Positions 26,103-34,641 of a stretch of DNA of 63,855 nucleotides are shown in pieces. The notes under the pieces are model-generated. The model had not been told where the DNA came from and did no database searches. It saw nothing but the letters and a program-made list of their open reading frames with translations. How positions within the stretch are numbered: position 1 is the first letter of the stretch; every line of letters begins with the position of its first letter. Origin of the DNA: an uncultured Prevotellaceae bacterium (lineage in GTDB: Bacteria > Bacteroidota > Bacteroidia > Bacteroidales > Bacteroidaceae); assembly GCA_902776475.1 (NCBI GenBank), contig CACYQD010000027.1, positions 1 to 63,855 on the forward strand, given 5' to 3'. Position numbers and translations under genes: made by a program.

Positions 26103-29021
26103 TTAGAGGGTTACCTTGACACCGAGATTATAGAAACGGGTCTGTGGAGCATAGCCTACGCTTGTTTCCATCAGTTTGCGCTCCTTGGAGATGGTGAGAA
26201 GATCGCTTCCTGCCACATAGACGGAGAGAGCCTTCACCCACTTTCCGGTGAACATATCCTCAGGGAAGTCATAGGTAAGCTGTACCTTGCGGATGTTGAA
26301 ACGGTCGGTGCTGTAGATCCAGAATGTGGAGGCGGCAGCGTTATTGGCCGAACCGAGAGAACTCAGACGAGGATGTGTGGCAGTACTTGCTGTCGCGGGA
26401 GTCCAGCGGCCCCGTGCATTGACAGAGTATTTGGATTCACCACTCATATAGTAGTAACCGTTGTTCTTCATTCCGTAAGCGCCAAACTGGCCATTGCCAA
26501 GCAGGAAGAGCGTGAAATTCTTATACTTCAGCGTGAGGTTGACACCAAGGGTGAGCGGAGCGCCGAATGTACCCGACTTGCCAAGGTCCACCTGGTCTTT
26601 ACTGTCGAGATTGCCGTCGCCGTTGACATCCTGGTACTTCAAGTCACCCGGACGGATGGCACCACCAATCTGTGGTTTGGGAAGATCATCCCTCAAGGAG
26701 GTTGTCAACTCACCCTGTTCATTACGCTTAAAGTCATTTTCTGTATAGAAGCCCAAGCACTTGTAGCCCCAGATGACATCAAGGGGACGACCCTCGCGAT
26801 TTTGATGCTGGGTCCATTGGTCCAAGAGTTCGTCGTACTTCTTGTAGTTGGTTTTGAGGTAGGTACCGACGACACCAAGCTGAGCAAAGACCTGTCCGAA
26901 CTGCTTCTGGGCTGTGATGCTGAAGTCAAGGCCCTTACGGTTTTGGATATCATTGTTGATTGTAGGCTTAAATGTACCCGTATTAAGACCGCCCTGCAAG
27001 TGTGAGGGGAAGATGGTCGGATTCTGGATAATAAAGCCATCCATATTCGTATTGAAGAATGTGAGGTCGGTCGTGATGAGCTTGTTGAAGAACGAGCCAT
27101 GCAGACTGGCAGAGAATTCCTTGCGATGAATGAAGCTGAGGGATGGGTTACGGCTCGCGGTGGAATTCGTCAGGTTGGTTTGACTTCCTTCATTCCAAGT
27201 GAAGCCTGCGGTGTTGGTTGCCCACAGAGCGTCATAGAGATAGTAGTATCTGTCGCCCATATAGACATCGATATCCTCGTTCAGGTCGCTGTAGGAAGCA
27301 CTGAGCAAGAGGTCATCTACGAAGCTGCCTTCCATGAAACGCTCCTTGGCCATATTCCAACCGAGCGTGAAGGAAGGTGAGATGGCTTCGCGATTGCCTT
27401 CGGGAAGACGAGCGGAATGCACTCCTGCCAAACCCACTTCAGCAAAGTAGCGCTCCATGAAGTCGTAACTGGCCTGAAGACCGATGTTGGGGTTGGCATA
27501 ACGATGGTATGTGCCACTGGATGTGGTGGTGTACATATTGGCGAGGAGCATAGCTGCGACATGATGCTTGCCTGCGAAGGTGCGCTCGTAGTCAAAATGG
27601 CCGTTCCAGCTGATGGTCTGGCGATAGGATGAATTTGCCATGGACATGTGACCTGTCACGATCTCATCACCCTCCTGAGCAAGGGCAACGATGGCGTCCT
27701 GTGAGTTGTAGTTACTCCATGTCGGGATGAACACAGCGTACTTGTTGTTGTATGAAAGGCTATACTTGGCAGCATAGTCAATAGCAAACTGTGTCTTGAA
27801 CTTCAAGCCCTTCACGAACTTGTCCATGTCATAGATGATACCAGCGTCGAATTGGAACTGACGGCTGACATCCGTTGTCTTACCACCGAAATAGCAATCC
27901 GCAATGGCATTTTGAGTATTGGACTTCGTGCCACCGGGGAAGTATTTCCCATCAAGCAGGTTGAGAGACTTGCCAAGGATAGCAAGAGCCTTGGAAGCGT
28001 TGGGGTCAACCATATCGAGAGGAATCAGCGGGGCCGCGTTTTCCGGGAAGTTGGGCCGCATGTTGGCAGCATCGCTCCAGAAATCACCCTTGTTTTTGTG
28101 GGCATTATAGAAAGTAGCGGTAGCGTTGGCAAAACCACTGATCTGGCGGTTGACCACAAGATCCACATTACCACGGACGCTGAAGCGGTCGGTGTAGTTA
28201 TCCTTTGCCGGACCGAAGTTGATCAGGTCTTCGGTGCGATAGTAGTTGATATTGGTGTAGAAGTGAGCACGTGCACCACCACCCTGAATCTCAAGTGTAC
28301 CTTCTGAACGGTTATATACTTTGCGTACATATTCATCAGAGAAGTAGTTGACATTGGGATAACGGTAAGGGTTCAGGCCAGAAGCGTGATTGTAGATATC
28401 CATTTGGGTATATCTTGGGTCGAGTCCGTCATTGAGACGGGCCTCGTTGTAGAGTGTCATGTACTCTGCAGAACCCAGATACTCGGGGAATTCCTTAGCC
28501 ACGTGGAAACCTGTGTTGGCATTTACATCAATCTGGAGGCCGTCGACCTTGCCACGCTTGGTGGTGATCACGATGGCACCCTTAGCACCTTTCGGTCCAT
28601 AGAGCACCACGGCCTGTGCAGCCTTGAGGAAGGTGATCTGCTCAATTTCAGAAGGAAGCACGTTGTTGGAAGGGCGCTTCACACCGTCGATGATCACAAT
28701 CGGCAGGTTGCCATTGTCATTATTGTCAAGACGGTCATTGTCCATACCCCAAAGGTTGTTTCCATTCCATCCGCCCACAAGAGCATACATGTCTTCAAGA
28801 CTACTCGTCGTGTAATCCTTTTTCTGCAGCTCTTCCATGTCAACGTAGGAAACGCCTCCGAGAAGATGTCCGGGATCCTTGTCGCGGAAAGCAACATGGA
28901 CTTTCTTTTTTGCCACGATAGTATCAGCCTCGTCAGCGATGTCAGCGCTCTGGGCAATGACCGTCAGTGGCGATACAGCAAACATGGCAAAGAGAAATAT
29001 GTTTGTTTTTATATTTTTCAT
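26103..29021 (-). CDS. SusC-like TonB-dependent transporter without carboxypeptidase-like domain (XusC position)
   Basis: Outer-membrane beta-barrel transporter of 972 residues for glycan import. After the signal peptide (ending VIAQS) the plug domain follows almost at once: LPIVIIDGVKR near residue 105 and GAIVITTKRG near 150. The N-terminal carboxypeptidase-regulatory-like domain and the VVVGYG motif of ordinary SusC proteins are absent, unlike the other SusC proteins in this window. The barrel ends FYNLGVKVTL with a terminal aromatic/hydrophobic strand. It pairs with the SusD-like protein downstream and sits in the XusC position. A shortened N-terminus is seen in several SusC-like proteins, so it is not a sign of decay. 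Confidence 0.88.
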   Translation of the reverse strand: MKNIKTNIFLFAMFAVSPLTVIAQSADIADEADTIVAKKKVHVAFRDKDPGHLLGGVSYVDMEELQKKDYTTSSLEDMYALVGGWNGNNLWGMDNDRLDNNDNGNLPIVIIDGVKRPSNNVLPSEIEQITFLKAAQAVVLYGPKGAKGAIVITTKRGKVDGLQIDVNANTGFHVAKEFPEYLGSAEYMTLYNEARLNDGLDPRYTQMDIYNHASGLNPYRYPNVNYFSDEYVRKVYNRSEGTLEIQGGGARAHFYTNINYYRTEDLINFGPAKDNYTDRFSVRGNVDLVVNRQISGFANATATFYNAHKNKGDFWSDAANMRPNFPENAAPLIPLDMVDPNASKALAILGKSLNLLDGKYFPGGTKSNTQNAIADCYFGGKTTDVSRQFQFDAGIIYDMDKFVKGLKFKTQFAIDYAAKYSLSYNNKYAVFIPTWSNYNSQDAIVALAQEGDEIVTGHMSMANSSYRQTISWNGHFDYERTFAGKHHVAAMLLANMYTTTSSGTYHRYANPNIGLQASYDFMERYFAEVGLAGVHSARLPEGNREAISPSFTLGWNMAKERFMEGSFVDDLLLSASYSDLNEDIDVYMGDRYYYLYDALWATNTAGFTWNEGSQTNLTNSTASRNPSLSFIHRKEFSASLHGSFFNKLITTDLTFFNTNMDGFIIQNPTIFPSHLQGGLNTGTFKPTINNDIQNRKGLDFSITAQKQFGQVFAQLGVVGTYLKTNYKKYDELLDQWTQHQNREGRPLDVIWGYKCLGFYTENDFKRNEQGELTTSLRDDLPKPQIGGAIRPGDLKYQDVNGDGNLDSKDQVDLGKSGTFGAPLTLGVNLTLKYKNFTLFLLGNGQFGAYGMKNNGYYYMSGESKYSVNARGRWTPATASTATHPRLSSLGSANNAAASTFWIYSTDRFNIRKVQLTYDFPEDMFTGKWVKALSVYVAGSDLLTISKERKLMETSVGYAPQTRFYNLGVKVTL

Positions 29022-29074
29022 AAAAATGTCTTATTAATCATTAATCGTTAGTCGTTAATCATTAATCATTGTCC

Positions 29075-31084
29075 TTACCATCCCGGATTTTGTGGGAATC
29101 CTTCGTAGAGATAGATATCTTTGTCAGGAAGCGGGAACCAGTAGTGCTTTGATTCGAAACGACGGGTAATGAGATCTTCCTTGTGGAAGTTACCAATCTT
29201 TGCGTCCTTTGGATCGTGATCCTTATACCAAGTGTCAGCTTCCAGACGTTCGAACTCATGAGAGTATTTCACGGTGTAAGGAGGCTCGGTGAGGAGGAGC
29301 CAACGCTGAAGGTCGCACCAGCGGAATCCCTCGAAGGAAAGTTCCACTGTACGCTCACGGCGCACCTCATCAATGAAATGCTCGCGGGTATCGCGGAGAT
29401 TAGCAGGTACATGTTCCATCGGGTAATCGACAGAATTGACACGGTCGCGGAGTGCGTTGATGGCTTCAACAGCTGACATTGTCGGGCAATAGACAGGCCT
29501 CTCGTTGATTTCGCTGACACTATTGGCCATGGCTGCTCTTGCCTCAGCATACATCAGATAGATGTCGGCCAGGCGCATGTAGGGGAGATAGCATTCGAAT
29601 GCATGATCCCAGTCATACCATCTGTCACCTTCGTTGTTCTGGTGAGGTACCAGTTTCTGAATGAAATAACCTGTGCTGCTTCCATGGTCAATTTCGCGCA
29701 TGGCGCCACCGGTGAACAGGTCGCAATACTCCAGTTTTTTCTGAGCTGCGGACAAACCATCCGTATTGAGCACATAATGGAAGCCGTCGAACACGATATC
29801 ATGATAGAACCGCGGGTCACGATTTTTGTAGGGATGCTCTGGATCCCAGCCTGATTCCGGGTTCAGCACATATTCACCATTCCTGACCAGATAGATAGGC
29901 TGACCATTGGCCATTCCGTACTGGTCGATGAGGTTGGCTGTTGGGTGGTGGATGATGTTGTCATGATCAACAAGACCGGCAACCTTCGGGCCGAAAATCT
30001 TGGCGCAGTTCCAGTTGGCCGTATTCAGGCCGGAGTTGGCGCCACGGAAGATGGCCTCGCATGTACCAGGAGTGTTCCAATTCTGCTTCTCTGTCCAGAA
30101 GATGTCGGAGTAGCAAGTTTCTGCATTCTCGTCACGCACATTGTCGTAGATATTGGAAAACTTGAACTCAGCGAGTTTATATTTAACGACGCCTTTGACG
30201 ACCAGGTCAAGAGCCTTGCCAAGTGCCTCAGCTGCCTTGCGGCAGTAATCGACATCATAATCGTAGGTCTTGCCATTGGAGCTTGCGCCCAGAAGCTGGG
30301 CAACGCCACCGTTCTTGGTCTTCTCAAACTCCTTCATGAGGGGAGAGCCAGCCCAGAGATAGCATTTGCCAAGGTAGCAGAGTGCCATGAACTTGTTGAT
30401 ACGAAGATCGTTCTTATTTAAAGTCTGCATACCTGCAAGTGTCTCGTCCCAGTCATACGGAAGGAGATCGTATGCCCTTTGGAAATCCTCAGCACAACGG
30501 TCTGCACATTCTTGGAAAGAGAGACGGGGAAGTTCTGGAATAGCAGTAGCCTCAAAAGCCTCGTCAATGTATGGAAGTCCTCCGAAGTAGCACATCAGTT
30601 CGAAATGCCACCAAGCACGGAAGAAATACATCTGTCCGAGCAGCAGGTCGCGCTCTTCGTCCGATCCAACGAGGGACTTGATGTTTGCAATACCCATATT
30701 GCACTTACGGATGCAATACCATGAGTTTCTCCAGAGTGAACTTCTGTCACCATTCAGCCAGCACTGGGAGTTGTTCCACCAGTCTCGATAGTTGCCAAGG
30801 TCCACTTGATGGTCCATGTGCGCATAGCCTTCCGGGTTGTGAACAGCATCGTCGCCAAAGTTCCATGCGGTACAATAATTGACCTTTTCCTTATCGGGAA
30901 CCAAGTTATATATTTCCTCGATATAACCCTGGAAGTTGCGGTAGTTCTTGAATGCCTCATCCTCTGCCACGATTGACTCAGGGTCCTTGTCGAGCCAGTC
31001 AGTGCAGGATGTCAATGAGGCAACGCCTGCCACGAAGAGCAGCGAGCCACACAAAAGGGTTTTGATGTTATTATAATATTTCAT
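29075..31084 (-). CDS. SusD/RagB-family glycan-binding lipoprotein (XusB position)
   Basis: Outer-membrane lipoprotein of 669 residues (lipobox LTSC near residue 26). SusD family features are GQMYFFRAWWHFELMCYFG near residue 150 and the C-terminal RRERTVELSFEGFRWCDL block. It is longer than typical SusD (about 550), as is known for the XusB group. The gene starts 14 bp after the first SusC gene, which implies tight coupling of the pair. The spacer after it (29022-29074) is a run of ATTAATC/ATTAATCG-type short repeats. Expected function is capture of xylan-derived chains at the surface. Confidence 0.9.
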   Translation of the reverse strand: MKYYNNIKTLLCGSLLFVAGVASLTSCTDWLDKDPESIVAEDEAFKNYRNFQGYIEEIYNLVPDKEKVNYCTAWNFGDDAVHNPEGYAHMDHQVDLGNYRDWWNNSQCWLNGDRSSLWRNSWYCIRKCNMGIANIKSLVGSDEERDLLLGQMYFFRAWWHFELMCYFGGLPYIDEAFEATAIPELPRLSFQECADRCAEDFQRAYDLLPYDWDETLAGMQTLNKNDLRINKFMALCYLGKCYLWAGSPLMKEFEKTKNGGVAQLLGASSNGKTYDYDVDYCRKAAEALGKALDLVVKGVVKYKLAEFKFSNIYDNVRDENAETCYSDIFWTEKQNWNTPGTCEAIFRGANSGLNTANWNCAKIFGPKVAGLVDHDNIIHHPTANLIDQYGMANGQPIYLVRNGEYVLNPESGWDPEHPYKNRDPRFYHDIVFDGFHYVLNTDGLSAAQKKLEYCDLFTGGAMREIDHGSSTGYFIQKLVPHQNNEGDRWYDWDHAFECYLPYMRLADIYLMYAEARAAMANSVSEINERPVYCPTMSAVEAINALRDRVNSVDYPMEHVPANLRDTREHFIDEVRRERTVELSFEGFRWCDLQRWLLLTEPPYTVKYSHEFERLEADTWYKDHDPKDAKIGNFHKEDLITRRFESKHYWFPLPDKDIYLYEGFPQNPGW

Positions 31085-31098
31085 AATGGTAAATGCAA

Positions 31099-34000
31099 TT
31101 ATAGGTAAAGCTTAATTCCGAAGTTATAACGTCTGACTGTGGGGTAAGCACCGCCGCCGCCGCTCCATCCGTAGTTACTCTCGCGGTCGTCAGGCATCTT
31201 TGTAATCAGGAAGAGGTTGTTGGCATTTACGTAAAGTTTCAGGCTTGAGAAACCAATACTCTTGATCCAGCCCTTGGTCCAAGTATAAGCGATTTCCACG
31301 TTCTTCAGTCGGAAGTAGGAGCCATCGAAGAGATACTGAGTACCGTCGTTATAGGCCACCTGAGAGGTGAAGCGTGGTACGACCACCTTGCCCGTTCCAT
31401 CAATAGGATTCCACCAAGCACCATTGTCATAAACAGTAAGAAGCTTGTTGTTGAATGAAGGCAGGCCAACGTCACGTGTGACACCTGTCACGCCGTATAA
31501 CTGGGCAAACATGCTCCATCCCTTCCATTCCCATCCGATGGTGGCATTGTAGGTGTGCTCCGGGTTTCCGGTGTAGCCGTAAGGAGCCTGGTCATTGGTC
31601 ACGTCCACGACACCGTCGCCATTGAAGTCAACGATATAGTGGTCGCCGATGAGCACATACTCGTCGCTGCTCTGGCGCTCCGGCACACTATAGAGTTCAT
31701 CGTATGTTCCGATGAAGCCATTGTCGATGAATGAGACGTATTGTCCCTGGGAATAGCCCTGAGCCTTGCGGTAACTTGGGAACAAAGCGGGGTCATCCTT
31801 CAATTTGATCACGTTGTGTGCGTAGGTATAGTTGGCATTGGTCCAGAAACGCATGCCGTTCTTGAGCACCTTGTTGAAACGCACCTCAACCTCAAAACCG
31901 GTGTTCTTGATCTTACCCTTGTTGATGTCAGGAGTCTTGGCTGCACCGTAGTATGAAGGCACTGAACGGTTGCCACCGGAGATGAAGATGTCGTAACGGT
32001 CGTCGCGGAACCAGTCGAAACTACCTGCGAACATACCACCGAGGAATGCATAGTCGAAACCGAGGTTCTTCTTGCGGACTGTTGCCCAACGGAGGTCAGG
32101 GTTGGCAATGGTAGCTTCCTTATATCCTGTGAATGGGCTGTTGGAGTGGTCGAGAGACACCGGGAATGGACCGACGACTTCCCAACCTGTCAGGTAAGCC
32201 CAGCGGTCACCGGCGTTATCATCACCAATCTCACCGATAGAGCCACGGATCTTGAACATGTCGATGATTCTCTTATCCTTCAGTTTTTTCATGAATTTCT
32301 CTTCCGAAACCATCCAGCCTGCAGCACCTGAGCAGAAGAAAGCAAAGCGGTTGTCGGGAGAGAACTTCTGTGAACCGTTGTAAGCACCGTTGAACTCCAC
32401 GAAATATTTGCTCATCAAATCATAAGTGGTACGGAAGACCCAGTCCTCACGGCGATTCTCAAGATCAGCATTACCAGCACTGATACGGCGCTTCCAGTTG
32501 CCCATCAAAGTCAAATTGTGGATGCCGAACTGCCTGCCCCAGAAAAGTTGGAGAGACATTTCAGTGGAACGGCTGGTGTAACTGACGTTACCGGCTTCAG
32601 TGCTCCAATCGCGGCTTTCATAGAAATCGAAGCCTGTGGTCGGATCAATGTTGTTCTCATAAAGGATCTGACCATCCTCCGGAAGCATGTAAGCGTTCTT
32701 CACGGCGTGGAGGTCGGAAATACCACGGCTGCCCTCATTGAACTGGTTATCCCAGGAAATGGTGCCACGAGCGATAAGGCCCGGTGTCACGAAATCGAGA
32801 TTCTGCTCGAGAGAGAAGTCGGTGAAAATACGTGTGATGGTGCTCAGCTCATAACCTGAAGTAGCCACACTCCTCGGGGAGTTCTCAATATTGGAAACCA
32901 GCGGATAGTAGCCCCAGGAGCCGTCAGAGAACTGAACGGGGAAGAGGTTTGGTGGCATACCATAAGCACCAGCCCATTTTTGCTGCTGGAAGAACTCGCC
33001 GTTATTACCATAATAATAACGCGGGGTCTTCTGCTGAGCATTGGAGCCAGCCAGGTTGACTCTAAACTGAGTTGTCTTTGTGATCTGGAAGTCGAGATTT
33101 GAACGGACATTCAAACGATTGTAGGTATAACCACCCTCATAACCTTGATGGTTGTCCCAGATCTTTGTCATATCACCCTCGTTCTGGAAGTCGAATGCCA
33201 CGAAATACTTGACGAACTTCGTACCACCAGACAAGTTGAGGTTTGTATTATAAGATAAGGTGTAATCCTTGAACATCTCTTCCTGCCAATCGACGTTGGG
33301 ATAACGCTCTGCCTGGCTGTAGTCGCCAAGGTAGTTGCCATTGGCATCATAGTTGGGCTTCACGGTATAGTCCTGATTGCGGAAGTTGTTGATAAACGTC
33401 TGTGGGCGATAGTATGCCCAGGAAGAAGCACCTGCGATGGCAAGCTCATGCTCGATGGCCTGGTTGCGGAACATATAGCTATCGTAGGAGTCATACTTGC
33501 GCGGGAGCTTTGACACAGCCTTCAACGTGGCGTTGAAACCGACATCGATCCTGGCTTTACCTTCCTGGCCGCGCTTTGTGGTGATCAGGATAACGCCATT
33601 GGCACCCTCGACACCGTAAACTGCGGTAGCAGATGCGTCCTTCAGCACAGAGATGGTGGCCACTGATGTGATATCAACGGCTTTGATCTCACGTTTGACA
33701 CCATCGACGAGGATCAGCGGCTGAGCATCCTGGTTCCAGGCTGCAGCACCACGAATATAGATTCGCGGATCCTCTTCACCAGGCTGACCTGTTGAGGCGA
33801 TTGTGGCGATACCGGGGAGGTTACCCGTGAGGGCTGCACCGACGCTACCGATACCAGCAGAACGCTCGAGAACCTCACCGGTGGTCTGGGTGATAGCACC
33901 CACCACAGAGGCTTTCTTCTGCTGTCCGTAACCCACCACGACGACCTCTTCCAACTGGTTGTCGTCAACAAGCGAGACCTTGATTTGGCGCTGTTTTTGA

Positions 34001-34299
34001 ACTTTGATTTCTTTCGTAGTCATTCCTACATAGGAAATCACCAGCACTGACTGTTCCGAAGGCACCTGCAACTGAAAGTTACCATCGATATCAGTCACCG
34101 TTCCCAGAGATGGCTGTCCCTTCACGATCACCGTGGCGCCTATCAAAGGCTCATCGGCACTGTCCGTGACGGTACCCCTTATCGTGATGCCATTCTGTGC
34201 ATACAGCATGGTGCTGAACGCGAACAGCATCAGAATCGTGGGAATGGTCTGTCTAATCAGTTGCATTAGATTCTTAGATTTTGACAGATTTTGATTCAT
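31099..34299 (-). CDS. SusC-like TonB-dependent transporter (XusA position)
   Basis: Outer-membrane transporter of 1066 residues. Signal peptide to about 34 (MLYAQNG), carboxypeptidase-regulatory-like domain about 36-115 (GTVTDSADEPLIGATVIVKG), EVVVVGYGQQKK, plug domain (QPLILVDGVKR, GANGVILITTKRG) and a C-terminal barrel ending RRYNFGIKLYL. It is the first gene of the seven-gene - strand PUL and faces the regulator gene across a 342-bp divergent region. Position and pairing match XusA, the major component of the Prevotella xylan import cluster. Candidate -7 elements lie at 34358-34351 and 34492-34485; neither has a -33 partner, as expected for activator-dependent control. Confidence 0.9.
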   Translation of the reverse strand: MNQNLSKSKNLMQLIRQTIPTILMLFAFSTMLYAQNGITIRGTVTDSADEPLIGATVIVKGQPSLGTVTDIDGNFQLQVPSEQSVLVISYVGMTTKEIKVQKQRQIKVSLVDDNQLEEVVVVGYGQQKKASVVGAITQTTGEVLERSAGIGSVGAALTGNLPGIATIASTGQPGEEDPRIYIRGAAAWNQDAQPLILVDGVKREIKAVDITSVATISVLKDASATAVYGVEGANGVILITTKRGQEGKARIDVGFNATLKAVSKLPRKYDSYDSYMFRNQAIEHELAIAGASSWAYYRPQTFINNFRNQDYTVKPNYDANGNYLGDYSQAERYPNVDWQEEMFKDYTLSYNTNLNLSGGTKFVKYFVAFDFQNEGDMTKIWDNHQGYEGGYTYNRLNVRSNLDFQITKTTQFRVNLAGSNAQQKTPRYYYGNNGEFFQQQKWAGAYGMPPNLFPVQFSDGSWGYYPLVSNIENSPRSVATSGYELSTITRIFTDFSLEQNLDFVTPGLIARGTISWDNQFNEGSRGISDLHAVKNAYMLPEDGQILYENNIDPTTGFDFYESRDWSTEAGNVSYTSRSTEMSLQLFWGRQFGIHNLTLMGNWKRRISAGNADLENRREDWVFRTTYDLMSKYFVEFNGAYNGSQKFSPDNRFAFFCSGAAGWMVSEEKFMKKLKDKRIIDMFKIRGSIGEIGDDNAGDRWAYLTGWEVVGPFPVSLDHSNSPFTGYKEATIANPDLRWATVRKKNLGFDYAFLGGMFAGSFDWFRDDRYDIFISGGNRSVPSYYGAAKTPDINKGKIKNTGFEVEVRFNKVLKNGMRFWTNANYTYAHNVIKLKDDPALFPSYRKAQGYSQGQYVSFIDNGFIGTYDELYSVPERQSSDEYVLIGDHYIVDFNGDGVVDVTNDQAPYGYTGNPEHTYNATIGWEWKGWSMFAQLYGVTGVTRDVGLPSFNNKLLTVYDNGAWWNPIDGTGKVVVPRFTSQVAYNDGTQYLFDGSYFRLKNVEIAYTWTKGWIKSIGFSSLKLYVNANNLFLITKMPDDRESNYGWSGGGGAYPTVRRYNFGIKLYL

Positions 34300-34350
34300 A
34301 AGTAATGTTATAGTTGTTAGTTAATTAAATTATTTTAAATATATAGGGTG

Positions 34351-34492
34351 CAAAATTAAATGAAAATGCGAAATTCTCCACATACGGGTGTTTCAAAAAC
34401 TTTATATGGCGTAACACAACCCCTTGATTCGCCCAAAACCGCAAGATAGGATTTAAATACGAATATACTTCACTAAATACATTGCAAAGATA
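34351..34492 (-). promoter_or_regulatory. Candidate promoter region of the xus-like PUL
   Basis: Within the 342-bp divergent spacer two - strand -7 elements are visible: TAATTTTG (34358-34351), 51 bp before the SusC start, and TATCTTTG (34492-34485). Neither has TTTG 18-21 bp upstream. I could not find the GTCCACC repeats of the neighbouring PUL here, so the regulator of this PUL may be a different protein. Confidence 0.4.
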
Positions 34493-34584
34493 CAACTTTT
34501 TTAGAATTATTATAATTTTATGAGGCTTTTTTTTGATTTATTGATTCTTTTATTGGGCTTATACTTTTGAAAAACGACTAAAAA

Positions 34585-34616
34585 TTTGGCTCAAACAAAA
34601 AAATAGGCTATATTTG
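34585..34616 (+). promoter_or_regulatory. Vegetative promoter of the PUL regulator gene
   Basis: TTTG at 34585-34588 and TATATTTG at 34609-34616 are 20 bp apart, a complete consensus match. Transcription would begin near 34623, leaving a leader of about 19 nt before the ATG at 34642. The regulator is thus likely made constitutively. Confidence 0.72.
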
Positions 34617-34641
34617 CTCATTCGTCAAAAAAAGCAGTCCG

